NCBI RefSeq assembly: GCF_007858285.1
Contig: NZ_VFIL01000003.1
Coordinates: 434,001 to 498,000 of the forward strand
From: Pseudomonas brenneri
Lineage (GTDB): Bacteria; Pseudomonadota; Gammaproteobacteria; Pseudomonadales; Pseudomonadaceae
Direction of reading: 5' to 3'
DNA: 64,000 bases
Part shown: one piece after another, positions 16,167-24,459 of the stretch
How the letters are laid out: the number at the start of each line of letters is the position of its first letter
How positions within the stretch are numbered: position 1 is the stretch's first letter
Made by a program: the position numbers and the translations under genes
Notes under the pieces: model-generated
Seen by the model: the letters and a program-made list of their open reading frames with translations, nothing else
Database searches by the model: none
Told to the model about the DNA's origin: nothing

Positions 16167-18260
16167 TTACCAGTCTTTGGCTCCGGGGGTCCAGAAGCCG
16201 AACGCATAGGTTTTACGAGTGGGATCGACTAGTTGCGCTTCGAGTCTTTGCGCAATCGAAGTAGAGGCTCCGGCACCGTGTGAAAGCAATTTGTAGTCCG
16301 TTCCGTTGGAGTAATAGATGTATTGAGGGGTCTTCTCTTCGCTGAGGCTAGGGTCTCGAGGCAGCGTTTTGAGAAATTTTGGCGTAAGCCCTGGGATCCA
16401 GTTCTTATCCGAGCTTCCCCAAATGCTATAGAGGCCGTTAAAACCCTGGCTTAGTGGGTAGCTACCTTTGTCATTATGATACTTTTCTAAGGCAGCTTTC
16501 AGGTTCTCGAGATCTTGCTTGCGCTGCAAGTATCTAGCCATCTCAGACTCTTTGAAGTTTATTTTTCCTGTGCTTTTTAGGGCTTCCAGAAAATTATTTT
16601 TTCTAGGGACTTCGATTGTCATTTGAGTGTCGAAATCAAAAGAGGATATTGGGTCCTTTACAATGTCCATGTATAGAAAAGGACTTTCTTGTTCGTTTGG
16701 CGTGCCCAATAAGTCTAAGCCTTCAAATACATTGCATTTCAAGTTTTCGGGTGAGTGAAGGCACAGTGTCTTGGCTAGATCGCTCAAGCTCGTCAAGTTA
16801 CTGTTGTAAGTTATCGAGGTGTTCTCGTTTTCACGTGCTTTGATCATCATTAGAGGGCGATATCGATTGTAGCCCCACAGTGAGTTGCCGTTGAAGGTGA
16901 TGCCATCAGGGTCTGAGTCAAAGTAGTTTGCAGGGGCCCCGTGATCGCTTTTAACGACAAGCATAGTTTTGTCATAAATATTCAGGTCTTTGAGCTTTGT
17001 AAGAAGGTCTGCGGTCTGTTGTAGTGCGCAATGAGTTTCTTTTTTCAGGCCTTCATAGTTTTGGTTGGCTGAAAACCACTCTGTACTGTCGCTTCTATAT
17101 ATGCACTTCTCATCAAAATCGACTGGGAAGTGCGTATGTAGGAGGTGCATATATCGGACGGATCGTGTGGAGCTAGTTGCGTGTAAATTTTGCGTGAGGG
17201 CGACGAACTCGCCGCTCTGGAGAGTGTTTAGCGCGTCCCAGGCTTCTCCTCGGTGGTGGGCAATTCGCTCTGCCTTAGAGTCGTATAGGTACTCCTGTTG
17301 GAATGCTTGGAGTTTTTTACCTATGAATTGGGTAAGTGCAGGCGTGCCAATGCGCGCAGCTATATGTGGATAAAAGCTGAGCGCAATTGAGGAGCGCTCA
17401 CTCAAACTGCTTGTTGTGAGTGTTCCGGGGATAATGATATCTGAGGGTGTTTCATTAAATACGCTGTACACTCCATAGGTCATGACGTCCGAAGATGCCA
17501 CCTGTTCGCGTTTTATTGAGTTTAGAGTGTTAGCTAGCTTTGGCTTTAATTTGCTTGATGTGGTAGCTAGTTCTCTGAATTTTATATTTCCATAAACTTC
17601 AGAGCGTAGTGACGCAAGGGTGGCAGGCGCTAGCGATACAGCATTGTCATAAAAAATGAAGTCTTTGAATATTTCTTTTAGCTCCGGAGTTTCTTCAATC
17701 ACTTCTTTTGCGACATTGCTCGCGAGGCCGTCAAGGCTCAAGATGATGACGTTGTCGTTGCTGGATAATCCGGAAAAGCGACTCATGGAGGAGCCGGTTT
17801 CATATAAAGTGTATGCTGCTGAGCCTAAAGAAGTCGATATTAGGATGACTACGAAAGCCAGTGTGGCGGACTTTAGTTTAGTATAGGTGAGTAGTGTCAA
17901 TGCAAGTGAGAGGCTTGCCACTAATATCAGATTTTGATAGTTGGTTGGCAGGTTTTCAGGAGATGTCATACCTGCTTTACCAGCTAGAGGTAGCAGAAGC
18001 CCGGCGAGTGATACCCAGAATATTAAGAAATAAAGTAAGCCATTAGCAAACCAGCTCAATCGAAAAAAAGTCAGTAAAAGGTGGATTGCAAAAAATAAAA
18101 GTCCGAATATTACCGTCATCATAAGTGAGAAAACAAAGAAGCCACTTATGCTGAAGTTGATATCGCCCAGTGATAAATATAATGAATAGAGTGGTATCCA
18201 AAGGAATAAAGTGGATGCGGAAAAAATACTAAGGGTTAAGCGGTTTAGATAAGCTGGCAT
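16167..18260 (-). CDS. Membrane alkaline-phosphatase/sulfatase-fold enzyme with pseudopilin-like C-terminus
   Basis: 697 residues. About five TM helices occupy residues 1-150. An extracytoplasmic sulfatase/phosphoglycerol-transferase domain follows: ILSLDG at 173-178, SLAPATLAS with candidate nucleophile Thr214, and KSDHGAP for the second metal site. This layout is that of LtaS, OpgB and phosphoethanolamine transferases. The last ~120 residues (577-697) look like the globular part of a GspG-type pseudopilin (LKAALEKYHNDKGSYP, then LPRDP and YIYYSNGTDYKLLSHG), without the hydrophobic pilin helix. It is the first gene of the minus-strand operon and AT-rich compared with the kinase gene, suggesting a different origin. 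It probably transfers or removes a phospho-group on a periplasmic glycan. Substrate unknown. Confidence 0.7.
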   Translation of the reverse strand: MPAYLNRLTLSIFSASTLFLWIPLYSLYLSLGDINFSISGFFVFSLMMTVIFGLLFFAIHLLLTFFRLSWFANGLLYFLIFWVSLAGLLLPLAGKAGMTSPENLPTNYQNLILVASLSLALTLLTYTKLKSATLAFVVILISTSLGSAAYTLYETGSSMSRFSGLSSNDNVIILSLDGLASNVAKEVIEETPELKEIFKDFIFYDNAVSLAPATLASLRSEVYGNIKFRELATTSSKLKPKLANTLNSIKREQVASSDVMTYGVYSVFNETPSDIIIPGTLTTSSLSERSSIALSFYPHIAARIGTPALTQFIGKKLQAFQQEYLYDSKAERIAHHRGEAWDALNTLQSGEFVALTQNLHATSSTRSVRYMHLLHTHFPVDFDEKCIYRSDSTEWFSANQNYEGLKKETHCALQQTADLLTKLKDLNIYDKTMLVVKSDHGAPANYFDSDPDGITFNGNSLWGYNRYRPLMMIKARENENTSITYNSNLTSLSDLAKTLCLHSPENLKCNVFEGLDLLGTPNEQESPFLYMDIVKDPISSFDFDTQMTIEVPRKNNFLEALKSTGKINFKESEMARYLQRKQDLENLKAALEKYHNDKGSYPLSQGFNGLYSIWGSSDKNWIPGLTPKFLKTLPRDPSLSEEKTPQYIYYSNGTDYKLLSHGAGASTSIAQRLEAQLVDPTRKTYAFGFWTPGAKDW

Positions 18261-18753
18261 GCAGTTTCCAGGTCCCTACGGAAATTAATAGTTCGTGCTT
18301 TTTGTAGCTAGGATCAGCACTTTATAGGAAATGGCCTACGGATTCACCCATTTTGAACTGATTTGTCTTTTTGTTGTCATCTCGAGCATCCTGCCTACTG
18401 CGCATGGTGTCGGTGCAGGTTGGGAAATGAAAACATACATACGGGCCTCGCTAGGGTTGCCTGGGGCAACGTCAGAACAGATGTATCTGGCCCGTGGGTA
18501 TTCCGTTCACTGGTACAGGTCTTGGTAGCGGAGATCAAAGGTTACTGAAAATCTCCAATAGCCGTATAATCGACCAGTTAAACCTTGTGGTGTCGAGTAG
18601 AGGCACGGTGCCACGCATGCTTAGGCTGAGCATGCGTAAGCGCGTTGGATATCAAAGGGCTACGAAGGCTGGTCTAGGCATGGAGGATTCTTCGGTGAAA
18701 TACACATGGATCTGAGGCACAGTGACGGCTCGGCTGTTATCAGCGTCTCCCCG
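18261..18753. other. Divergent regulatory region between the minus-strand operon and rfaH
   Basis: 493 bp separating two divergently read gene sets, so promoters for both should lie here. A 65-codon frame at 18331-18528 has no recognisable feature and I do not call it. No ops motif is visible on the minus-strand side by eye. A strong hairpin lies near the rfaH end and is listed separately. Confidence 0.45.
18613..18637 (+). other. Hairpin in the rfaH leader
   Basis: A perfect 9-bp stem, ACGCATGCT pairing with AGCATGCGT, around a 7-base loop TAGGCTG. No T-run follows, so it is not an intrinsic terminator. It could be an operator palindrome or an RNA structure in the rfaH leader. Confidence 0.5.
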
Positions 18754-19230
18754 ATGTCTGCCTGGTATCTGGTGCAATGCAAACCAAGGCAGGATGGGCG
18801 TGCCGAGGAGCATCTCACTCGTCAGGGCTATAGCTGTTGTCGCCCCATGTGCGATCGAGAAAAGATCGTACGTGGTCGCCGCCAGGTTCTATCTGAGTCT
18901 CTGTTTCCTGGTTATCTGTTCATACAAATAACGGATGATGCAGGCTGGTCTCCCTTGCGCTCTACTCGCGGCGTGAGCCATGTGGTGAAGTTCGGTGGAA
19001 AGCCGCTTGCAGTCAATGACGGGCTCGTGAGCCAGTTCCAAAGCCGCGATGGTGTGTTGTCGATAGCCTTTCAGGCAGGCGACAAGGTTCGGATCCTGGA
19101 TGACGGTTTTGCTGGTGTCGAGGCCATTTTCAAGGCCGCAACCGGTGATGAGCGTGTTGTGCTGCTTATAAAGCTACTTAATCGTGCACAGGAACTGACG
19201 CTGCCACTCAAAAGCGTCGCTTCATACTGA
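18754..19230 (+). CDS. rfaH: Transcription antiterminator RfaH
   Basis: 158 residues of the NusG/RfaH family. The N-terminal NGN domain starts WYLVQCKPRQDGRAEEHL and contains FPGYLFIQ. A linker and a ~45-residue KOW-type C-terminus follow (FQAGDKVRILDDGFAGVEAIF). RfaH loads on RNA polymerase paused at ops elements, prevents Rho-dependent termination and recruits ribosomes, allowing long surface-polysaccharide operons to be expressed. The start giving MSAWYLVQ is the family norm; an in-frame ATG at 18706 would add 16 residues, and neither has a strong SD. An exact ops core lies 64 bases after the stop codon, ahead of the O-antigen operon, so regulator and target are linked in cis. Confidence 0.92.
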   Translation: MSAWYLVQCKPRQDGRAEEHLTRQGYSCCRPMCDREKIVRGRRQVLSESLFPGYLFIQITDDAGWSPLRSTRGVSHVVKFGGKPLAVNDGLVSQFQSRDGVLSIAFQAGDKVRILDDGFAGVEAIFKAATGDERVVLLIKLLNRAQELTLPLKSVASY

Positions 19231-19293
19231 GGTCGAAGAGGGATGTTGATATCGTAGGCTGTGCGTCCTCAAGGCTATGACGATAAATCTTGG

Positions 19294-19305
19294 GGCGGTA
19301 GCGTG
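19294..19305 (+). promoter_or_regulatory. ops element (RfaH recruitment site)
   Basis: GGCGGTAGCGTG is an exact match to the conserved core of the E. coli ops/JUMPstart element. It lies 63 bases before the ddhD start and immediately downstream of rfaH, at the head of a ~20 kb operon. RfaH binding to the paused complex at this site is established for the E. coli motif and inferred here. Confidence 0.9.
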
Positions 19306-19367
19306 TCTGGTTCATGTACTCTTTTCTGTCTTTTAATCAAACTTTTCAAGAACGAACTGCAATCACC

Positions 19368-20357
19368 ATGTCAACCGTAACCCTGTCTAATGAAAAGACA
19401 TTTATCTGTGAGCCGGGCGTAACGCTCCTGGACAGTGCGAAAAAGCATGGTGTAGTGCTGGAGTACAGCTGCCGTTCGGGACGCTGCGGCGTCTGTCGGT
19501 CCCACGCTGTTGGGGAGACCCAGGTCATTCATCATGATGAGTCTGTGCTGACCCCGGAAGAGCTGGCGGCCGGCTTTATCCTGACATGCTGCCGGACCGC
19601 CGTTGCCGATGTGCGACTAGATATTGAAGATCTCAGCCTGTTCGCGGACATCCAGAGCAAGACACTGCCTTGTCGAGTCGACGGGGTCAGGCGGCTCGCA
19701 GGTGATGTGGTAGAGGTCGTTCTCAGGCTACCGCCGAACAATCCGCTCAGGTACCTTCCCGGTCAGTACGTTGATGTCATCGGCAAAAATGGTGTGAGAA
19801 GAAGCTACTCCGTGGCCAACGCTCCTCGTTCGGACGGAAAGCTGGAGTTGCAGATCCGGCAAGTCGCCGATGGTGTGATGAGCCAGTACTGGTTTGAAGA
19901 AATCGCTACGAATGACTTGCTTCGTCTGGAAGGGCCTCAAGGTACGTTTGCACTTCGCAACACATCGCCAACCAACCTGGTATTCCTGGCTACTGGGACG
20001 GGTATTGCACCGGTGAAGGCCATTCTTGAGCAGTTGATTGCGGATCCGGCGCAGGTAGTGGGCAAAAGCATACGCATCTACTGGGGGGGGCGTCGTGAGG
20101 CTGATCTCTATTGGCAGCCGGAGCTGGGCTCACTTCCGGCCACATTTATCCCGGTGCTGTCGCGTCCAGGCGACGGCTGGAGTGGGCGGATCGGTTATGT
20201 GCAGGATATTGTCGAGAATGATGCTGTCGAACTTGCAGACGCAGTTGTTTATGCTTGTGGCTCCGAGAGCATGATTCATAGCGCCAAAGAGAAACTCCTG
20301 GCCCTTGGCCTACCACACAAGAATTTCTACTCCGACGCTTTTGTAAGCTCGAATTAA
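19368..20357 (+). CDS. ddhD: CDP-6-deoxy-3,4-glucoseen reductase (E3)
   Basis: 329 residues. It has an N-terminal plant-type [2Fe-2S] ferredoxin domain with the cluster cysteines in CRSGRCGVC and a distal CC, then a FAD domain (RSYSVANAP) and an NAD domain (LATGTGIAPVKA). It passes electrons from NADH to the DdhC-bound intermediate in 3,6-dideoxyhexose synthesis. The ATG giving MSTVTLSNEK is used; the frame extends 18 codons upstream. It opens the plus-strand operon directly after ops, and the gene order ddhD-ddhA-ddhB-ddhC is that of Yersinia. Confidence 0.92.
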   Translation: MSTVTLSNEKTFICEPGVTLLDSAKKHGVVLEYSCRSGRCGVCRSHAVGETQVIHHDESVLTPEELAAGFILTCCRTAVADVRLDIEDLSLFADIQSKTLPCRVDGVRRLAGDVVEVVLRLPPNNPLRYLPGQYVDVIGKNGVRRSYSVANAPRSDGKLELQIRQVADGVMSQYWFEEIATNDLLRLEGPQGTFALRNTSPTNLVFLATGTGIAPVKAILEQLIADPAQVVGKSIRIYWGGRREADLYWQPELGSLPATFIPVLSRPGDGWSGRIGYVQDIVENDAVELADAVVYACGSESMIHSAKEKLLALGLPHKNFYSDAFVSSN

Positions 20358-20370
20358 TTAAGGATAAACG

Positions 20371-21144
20371 ATGAAAGCTGTGATTTTGGCTGGCGGGCTA
20401 GGCACAAGGTTGAGCGAAGAAACCAGTACCCGGCCCAAGCCAATGGTGGAAATTGGTGGGAAGCCGATCTTGTGGCACATCATGAAAATGTATTCTGCGC
20501 ACGGTATTAATGACTTCATTATTTGCTGTGGCTACAAGGGCTATGTCATTAAAGAGTACTTCGCCAACTACTTCCTTCATATGTCAGATGTCACTTTTAA
20601 CATGCGTGACAACACCATGGAAGTTCACGACAAGCGTGCAGAAGCTTGGAATGTGACGCTGGTCGATACTGGCGATGAGTCGATGACCGGTGGTCGACTG
20701 CGCCGCGTCGCTGAATATGTAAAAAATGAAGAGTCTTTTTGTTTCACTTACGGTGATGGTGTTGGTGACATCGATATCAGCGCGACGATCGATTTTCACA
20801 AAAAGCACGGCAAGGCCGCTACGTTGACGGCGACCTATCCACCAGGTCGTTTCGGCGCCCTGGACATTCGCCAAGGGCAAGTCCTCAACTTCAAGGAAAA
20901 ACCCAAGGGTGACGGCGCCATGATCAATGGCGGCTTTTTTGTCCTGAAGCCTCAGGTTCTCGACTACATTGGTGACGACAGCAGTGTATGGGAGCAGGAG
21001 CCCTTGATGACCCTCGCAGCCGATAATCAACTGATGGCGTACGAGCATCAAGGCTTCTGGCAGCCGATGGATACCCTGCGAGATAAACATTTGCTTGAAG
21101 AGCTTTGGACATCGGGCAAGGCGCCGTGGAAAAGCTGGGAGTGA
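20371..21144 (+). CDS. ddhA: Glucose-1-phosphate cytidylyltransferase
   Basis: 257 residues, a single nucleotidyltransferase domain with the signature [20 protein letters not shown] at residues 5-24 and [11 protein letters not shown] for metal binding. It makes CDP-D-glucose from CTP and glucose-1-phosphate, the first step of CDP-dideoxyhexose synthesis. Length and the [16 protein letters not shown] variant match RfbF/DdhA rather than the dTDP enzyme RmlA. It follows ddhD by 13 bases with SD AAGGAT. Confidence 0.95.
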   Translation: MKAVILAGGLGTRLSEETSTRPKPMVEIGGKPILWHIMKMYSAHGINDFIICCGYKGYVIKEYFANYFLHMSDVTFNMRDNTMEVHDKRAEAWNVTLVDTGDESMTGGRLRRVAEYVKNEESFCFTYGDGVGDIDISATIDFHKKHGKAATLTATYPPGRFGALDIRQGQVLNFKEKPKGDGAMINGGFFVLKPQVLDYIGDDSSVWEQEPLMTLAADNQLMAYEHQGFWQPMDTLRDKHLLEELWTSGKAPWKSWE

Positions 21145-21146
21145 AA

Positions 21147-22232
21147 ATGAAAGCCTCTGTCACTCCGGCCTTCTGGAAAGGCAAAAAGGTATTCCTGACG
21201 GGCCATACCGGTTTCAAGGGAAGTTGGCTTTCCCTGTGGCTGCAAAGCATGGGGGCCGAGGTCAAGGGTTATGCCCTGGCTCCGCCTACCACTCCGGCGC
21301 TTTTCGATGAGGCGCGAGTCGAGGGTGGTATGCAATCGCAGATCGGTGATATCCGCGACCTGCAGGCTGTGACTCAGAGCATGGTCAGCTTTGGCCCCGA
21401 TATCCTGATTCATATGGCGGCGCAACCGCTGGTACGACTGTCTTACAAGCAGCCGGTCGAAACCTATGCCACCAACGTGATGGGGACCGTGCATGTACTT
21501 GAGGCAGCGCGCCAATGTCCCGGCCTGCGCGCAATCGTCAATGTCACGACAGACAAATGCTACGAGAATCGTGAGTGGGAGTGGGGTTATAGAGAAGACG
21601 AACCTATGGGGGGCCATGACCCTTATAGCAACAGCAAAGGCTGCGTCGAACTTGTAACTTCGGCCTATCGCAACTCTTTCTTCGGCAGTGGGCAACCCAC
21701 TGCACTTGCGTCTGCGCGCGCCGGGAATGTAATCGGCGGCGGCGATTGGGCCGAAGATCGGTTGATTCCAGATATACTTGCCGCCTTTGAAAAGCAGCAG
21801 TCGGTAGTTATTCGCAATCCCCAGGCGACACGACCATGGCAGCATGTGCTGGAGCCACTCAGTGGTTATCTGGTCCTGGCTGAAAATCTGTGGGAGCGTG
21901 GTCAGGCAGTGGCTCAGGGCTGGAACTTCGGTCCGAAAGATGAAGATGCTCGGCCAGTCGACTGGATCCTGGACCATATGGTCCAGACGTGGGGGGAGGG
22001 CGCCAGTTGGGCCCTGGATCAAAACCCTCAGCCTCATGAAGCACGCTATCTGAAACTTGATGTATCAAAGGCCCGTGCTCACTTGCACTGGTCGCCGACG
22101 TGGTCCCTGGAGACAACATTGGCCTACATCGTTAATTGGCACAGAGCCTGGCTGGCCGGGGATGATGTTCACTCCCTGTGTCTGCAGGAAATCGACGCCT
22201 ATATGGCCGCCATGTCTTCATGCGGCAAGTAA
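21147..22232 (+). CDS. ddhB: CDP-glucose 4,6-dehydratase
   Basis: 361 residues of the extended short-chain dehydrogenase family. The NAD-binding loop is [10 protein letters not shown], the conserved [11 protein letters not shown] follows, and the catalytic YSNSKG supplies the Tyr-Lys pair. It converts CDP-glucose to CDP-4-keto-6-deoxyglucose. The start two bases after the ddhA stop is chosen; the longer open frame begins inside ddhA. Confidence 0.95.
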   Translation: MKASVTPAFWKGKKVFLTGHTGFKGSWLSLWLQSMGAEVKGYALAPPTTPALFDEARVEGGMQSQIGDIRDLQAVTQSMVSFGPDILIHMAAQPLVRLSYKQPVETYATNVMGTVHVLEAARQCPGLRAIVNVTTDKCYENREWEWGYREDEPMGGHDPYSNSKGCVELVTSAYRNSFFGSGQPTALASARAGNVIGGGDWAEDRLIPDILAAFEKQQSVVIRNPQATRPWQHVLEPLSGYLVLAENLWERGQAVAQGWNFGPKDEDARPVDWILDHMVQTWGEGASWALDQNPQPHEARYLKLDVSKARAHLHWSPTWSLETTLAYIVNWHRAWLAGDDVHSLCLQEIDAYMAAMSSCGK

Positions 22233-22258
22233 CCCAAATTTTTCAAGCAGGAAACGCC

Positions 22259-23572
22259 ATGACACCCGATATGCTTCGCCAGGAAATCAGTAAACTCGTT
22301 GAGCAGTACGCTCAAGCCGCCCTGGCGCCCAAACCTTTTGTTGCTGGCGAAAGCGTTATTCCGCCTTCCGGCAAGGTTATTGGGGCTCGTGAGCTGCAAT
22401 TAATGGTTGAGGCCTCTCTGGATGGTTGGCTGACCACTGGGCGTTTCAATGCACAGTTCGAACAGAAACTGGCTGAGTTCCTGGGCGTCAAATATGCCCT
22501 GTCGGTCAACTCTGGTTCTTCGGCCAACCTGGTTGCCTTCAGTACGCTGACCTCCCCGAAGTTGGGGGATCGTGCGATCAAGAAAGGTGACGAAGTGATC
22601 GGCGTTGCCGCCGGCTTCCCGACTACGGTAAACCCAATCGTGCAGTTCGGGGCGATCCCGGTGTTCGTCGATGTCGATATGGTCACTCACAACATTGATA
22701 CCAACTTGATTGAAGCGGCCATTACGCCCAAGACCAAGGCCATCATGCTTGCCCACACCTTGGGCAACCCATTCAACCTGGGTGCAGTCAAAGCCATCTG
22801 CGACAAGTACAACCTGTGGTTGATCGAAGACTGCTGCGACGCGTTGGGCGCTACGTACGACGGTAAGCTGGTAGGTACCTTTGGTGATATCTGCACGTTG
22901 AGCTTCTATCCGGCTCACCACATCACCATGGGTGAGGGCGGTGCAGTCTTTACCAACAGCCCACAGCTGAAAGTGATCGCTGAGTCCTTCCGCGACTGGG
23001 GTCGCGATTGCTACTGCGCACCAGGTTGCGACAACACCTGTGGCGACCGCTTCGGCCAGCAATTCGGCAGCCTGCCACAGGGCTACGACCACAAGTACGT
23101 GTACGCCCACTTGGGTTACAACCTCAAGATCACCGATATGCAAGCGGCCTGCGGCCTAGCCCAGCTGGACCGAGCGCAAGAGTTCATTGACACGCGCAAG
23201 CGCAACTACGTGTTGCTCAAAGAGCGTCTAAGCAGCTTGTCCGACTTCCTGGAAATCGCCGAACCTACGCCAAATAGTGATCCTTCGTGGTTTGGTTTCC
23301 CGGTGACACTTAAAGAAAGCTCGGGTGTCCAGCGCGTTGACCTGCTGAAGTTCCTGGATCAGAACAACATCGGCTCACGTCTGCTGTTCGCAGGGAATTT
23401 GACCCGCCAGCCGTACTTCCAGGGCATCGAATACCGTGTAGTGGGTGAGCTGACCAACACGGATCGTACGATGAACCAGACATTCTGGCTGGGGATTTAT
23501 CCAGGCTTGGGCCAGGCGCAGTTCGATTTTATCGGCGAGAAGCTTGAAGAGTTTTTTGGTATTAACTTCTAA
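22259..23572 (+). CDS. ddhC: CDP-4-keto-6-deoxyglucose 3-dehydrase (E1)
   Basis: 437 residues, a PMP-dependent, [2Fe-2S]-containing member of the DegT/aminotransferase fold. The usual Schiff-base lysine is replaced by histidine in [13 protein letters not shown], which is diagnostic of E1 dehydrases. The cysteines in [14 protein letters not shown] match the region that carries the iron-sulphur cluster. With DdhD it removes the C3 hydroxyl. SD is AGGAAACGCC before the chosen ATG; the upstream extension overlaps ddhB. Confidence 0.96.
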   Translation: MTPDMLRQEISKLVEQYAQAALAPKPFVAGESVIPPSGKVIGARELQLMVEASLDGWLTTGRFNAQFEQKLAEFLGVKYALSVNSGSSANLVAFSTLTSPKLGDRAIKKGDEVIGVAAGFPTTVNPIVQFGAIPVFVDVDMVTHNIDTNLIEAAITPKTKAIMLAHTLGNPFNLGAVKAICDKYNLWLIEDCCDALGATYDGKLVGTFGDICTLSFYPAHHITMGEGGAVFTNSPQLKVIAESFRDWGRDCYCAPGCDNTCGDRFGQQFGSLPQGYDHKYVYAHLGYNLKITDMQAACGLAQLDRAQEFIDTRKRNYVLLKERLSSLSDFLEIAEPTPNSDPSWFGFPVTLKESSGVQRVDLLKFLDQNNIGSRLLFAGNLTRQPYFQGIEYRVVGELTNTDRTMNQTFWLGIYPGLGQAQFDFIGEKLEEFFGINF

Positions 23573-23574
23573 GT

Positions 23575-24459
23575 ATGAAAAATATACTGCTGACGGGCGC
23601 TACCGGGTTTTTAGGTAGCGCACTTGCTCGACATTGGGTCCGGGCTGGGTATCAGGTCTCGGCCTTGGTTCGCCCGACCTCGTCGTTCATCAGGATCGAA
23701 GATCTACTCACGGAAATCCAGTTATACACTTGCGTCAGTGACGAAGATGTTTCCTCAGCGGTTGCTACGGTTGCGCCAGATTATATTGTGCATACCGCAT
23801 GTGCCTATGGCCGTGCGGGAGAGACCATTGTCGATATATTTGATGCGAATGTACGTTTTGGGCTCCTGCTACTGGAGGCAGCCAAGCAACTGGGCAAGGG
23901 TGTTGCTTTTGTGAATACGGGAACCATACTTGATCCTGCCGTCAGCAGTTATGCCATGTCGAAACAGAGTTTCAGTGCCTTCGGCGCGCTTCAGGCTGGG
24001 CAAAGCGGCTCGATGATCAAGTTCGTCAATGTCGCGCTGCAGCACATGTATGGTCCTGGTGACGACGACAGCAAATTCACAACTTACGTGATCGGTTCGT
24101 GTCTGACGAACGTCGACGCCTTGAATCTGACATCTGGCGTTCAAAAACGGGATTTTGTGTTTATTGATGATGTCGTCAGTGCTTACGATGCGATTCTTTC
24201 TCGTATCTCGAGCATTGCCGACTCCGAGGAAATTGAAGTCGGGTCCGGTGATGCCTGGCCGGTGCGCCATTTCGTGGAGCTGGCGCATGCAATGACTTCA
24301 TCTCGTACGCAGTTGAATTTCGGCGTTGTGCCGTATCGCGCTAATGAAGCAATGCTCTTTCAGGCAGACACCCGCCGCCTTCGTGCTCTCGGTTGGGAGC
24401 CACGTACCTCTCTAGAAGAGGGGATACAAAAAACGATAGACAAGGATATTATTCGATGA
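23575..24459 (+). CDS. prt: CDP-paratose synthase-like reductase
   Basis: 294 residues of the NAD(P)-dependent SDR family: LLTGATGFLGS at the N-terminus, VNTGT and YAMSKQ for Ser/Thr and Tyr-Lys catalysis, then QKRDFVFIDD near residue 198. It resembles Salmonella RfbS/RfbJ (paratose and abequose synthases), including the YGRAGET and VPYRANEAM stretches. It reduces the C4 ketone of CDP-3,6-dideoxy-hexulose. Paratose rather than abequose is favoured because the next gene is a CDP-paratose 2-epimerase. It starts 3 bases after ddhC and ends in an ATGA overlap with that epimerase. Confidence 0.82.
   Translation: MKNILLTGATGFLGSALARHWVRAGYQVSALVRPTSSFIRIEDLLTEIQLYTCVSDEDVSSAVATVAPDYIVHTACAYGRAGETIVDIFDANVRFGLLLLEAAKQLGKGVAFVNTGTILDPAVSSYAMSKQSFSAFGALQAGQSGSMIKFVNVALQHMYGPGDDDSKFTTYVIGSCLTNVDALNLTSGVQKRDFVFIDDVVSAYDAILSRISSIADSEEIEVGSGDAWPVRHFVELAHAMTSSRTQLNFGVVPYRANEAMLFQADTRRLRALGWEPRTSLEEGIQKTIDKDIIR

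Noticed and set aside
18331..18528. 65-codon plus-strand frame in the region before rfaH
   Set aside because: No SD at a proper distance, no domain, and it covers the divergent promoter region.
18602..18620. Possible sigma-54 promoter GGCACGGTGCCACGCATGC near rfaH
   Set aside because: The GG and GC elements are not ten bases apart, so the -24/-12 geometry is wrong.
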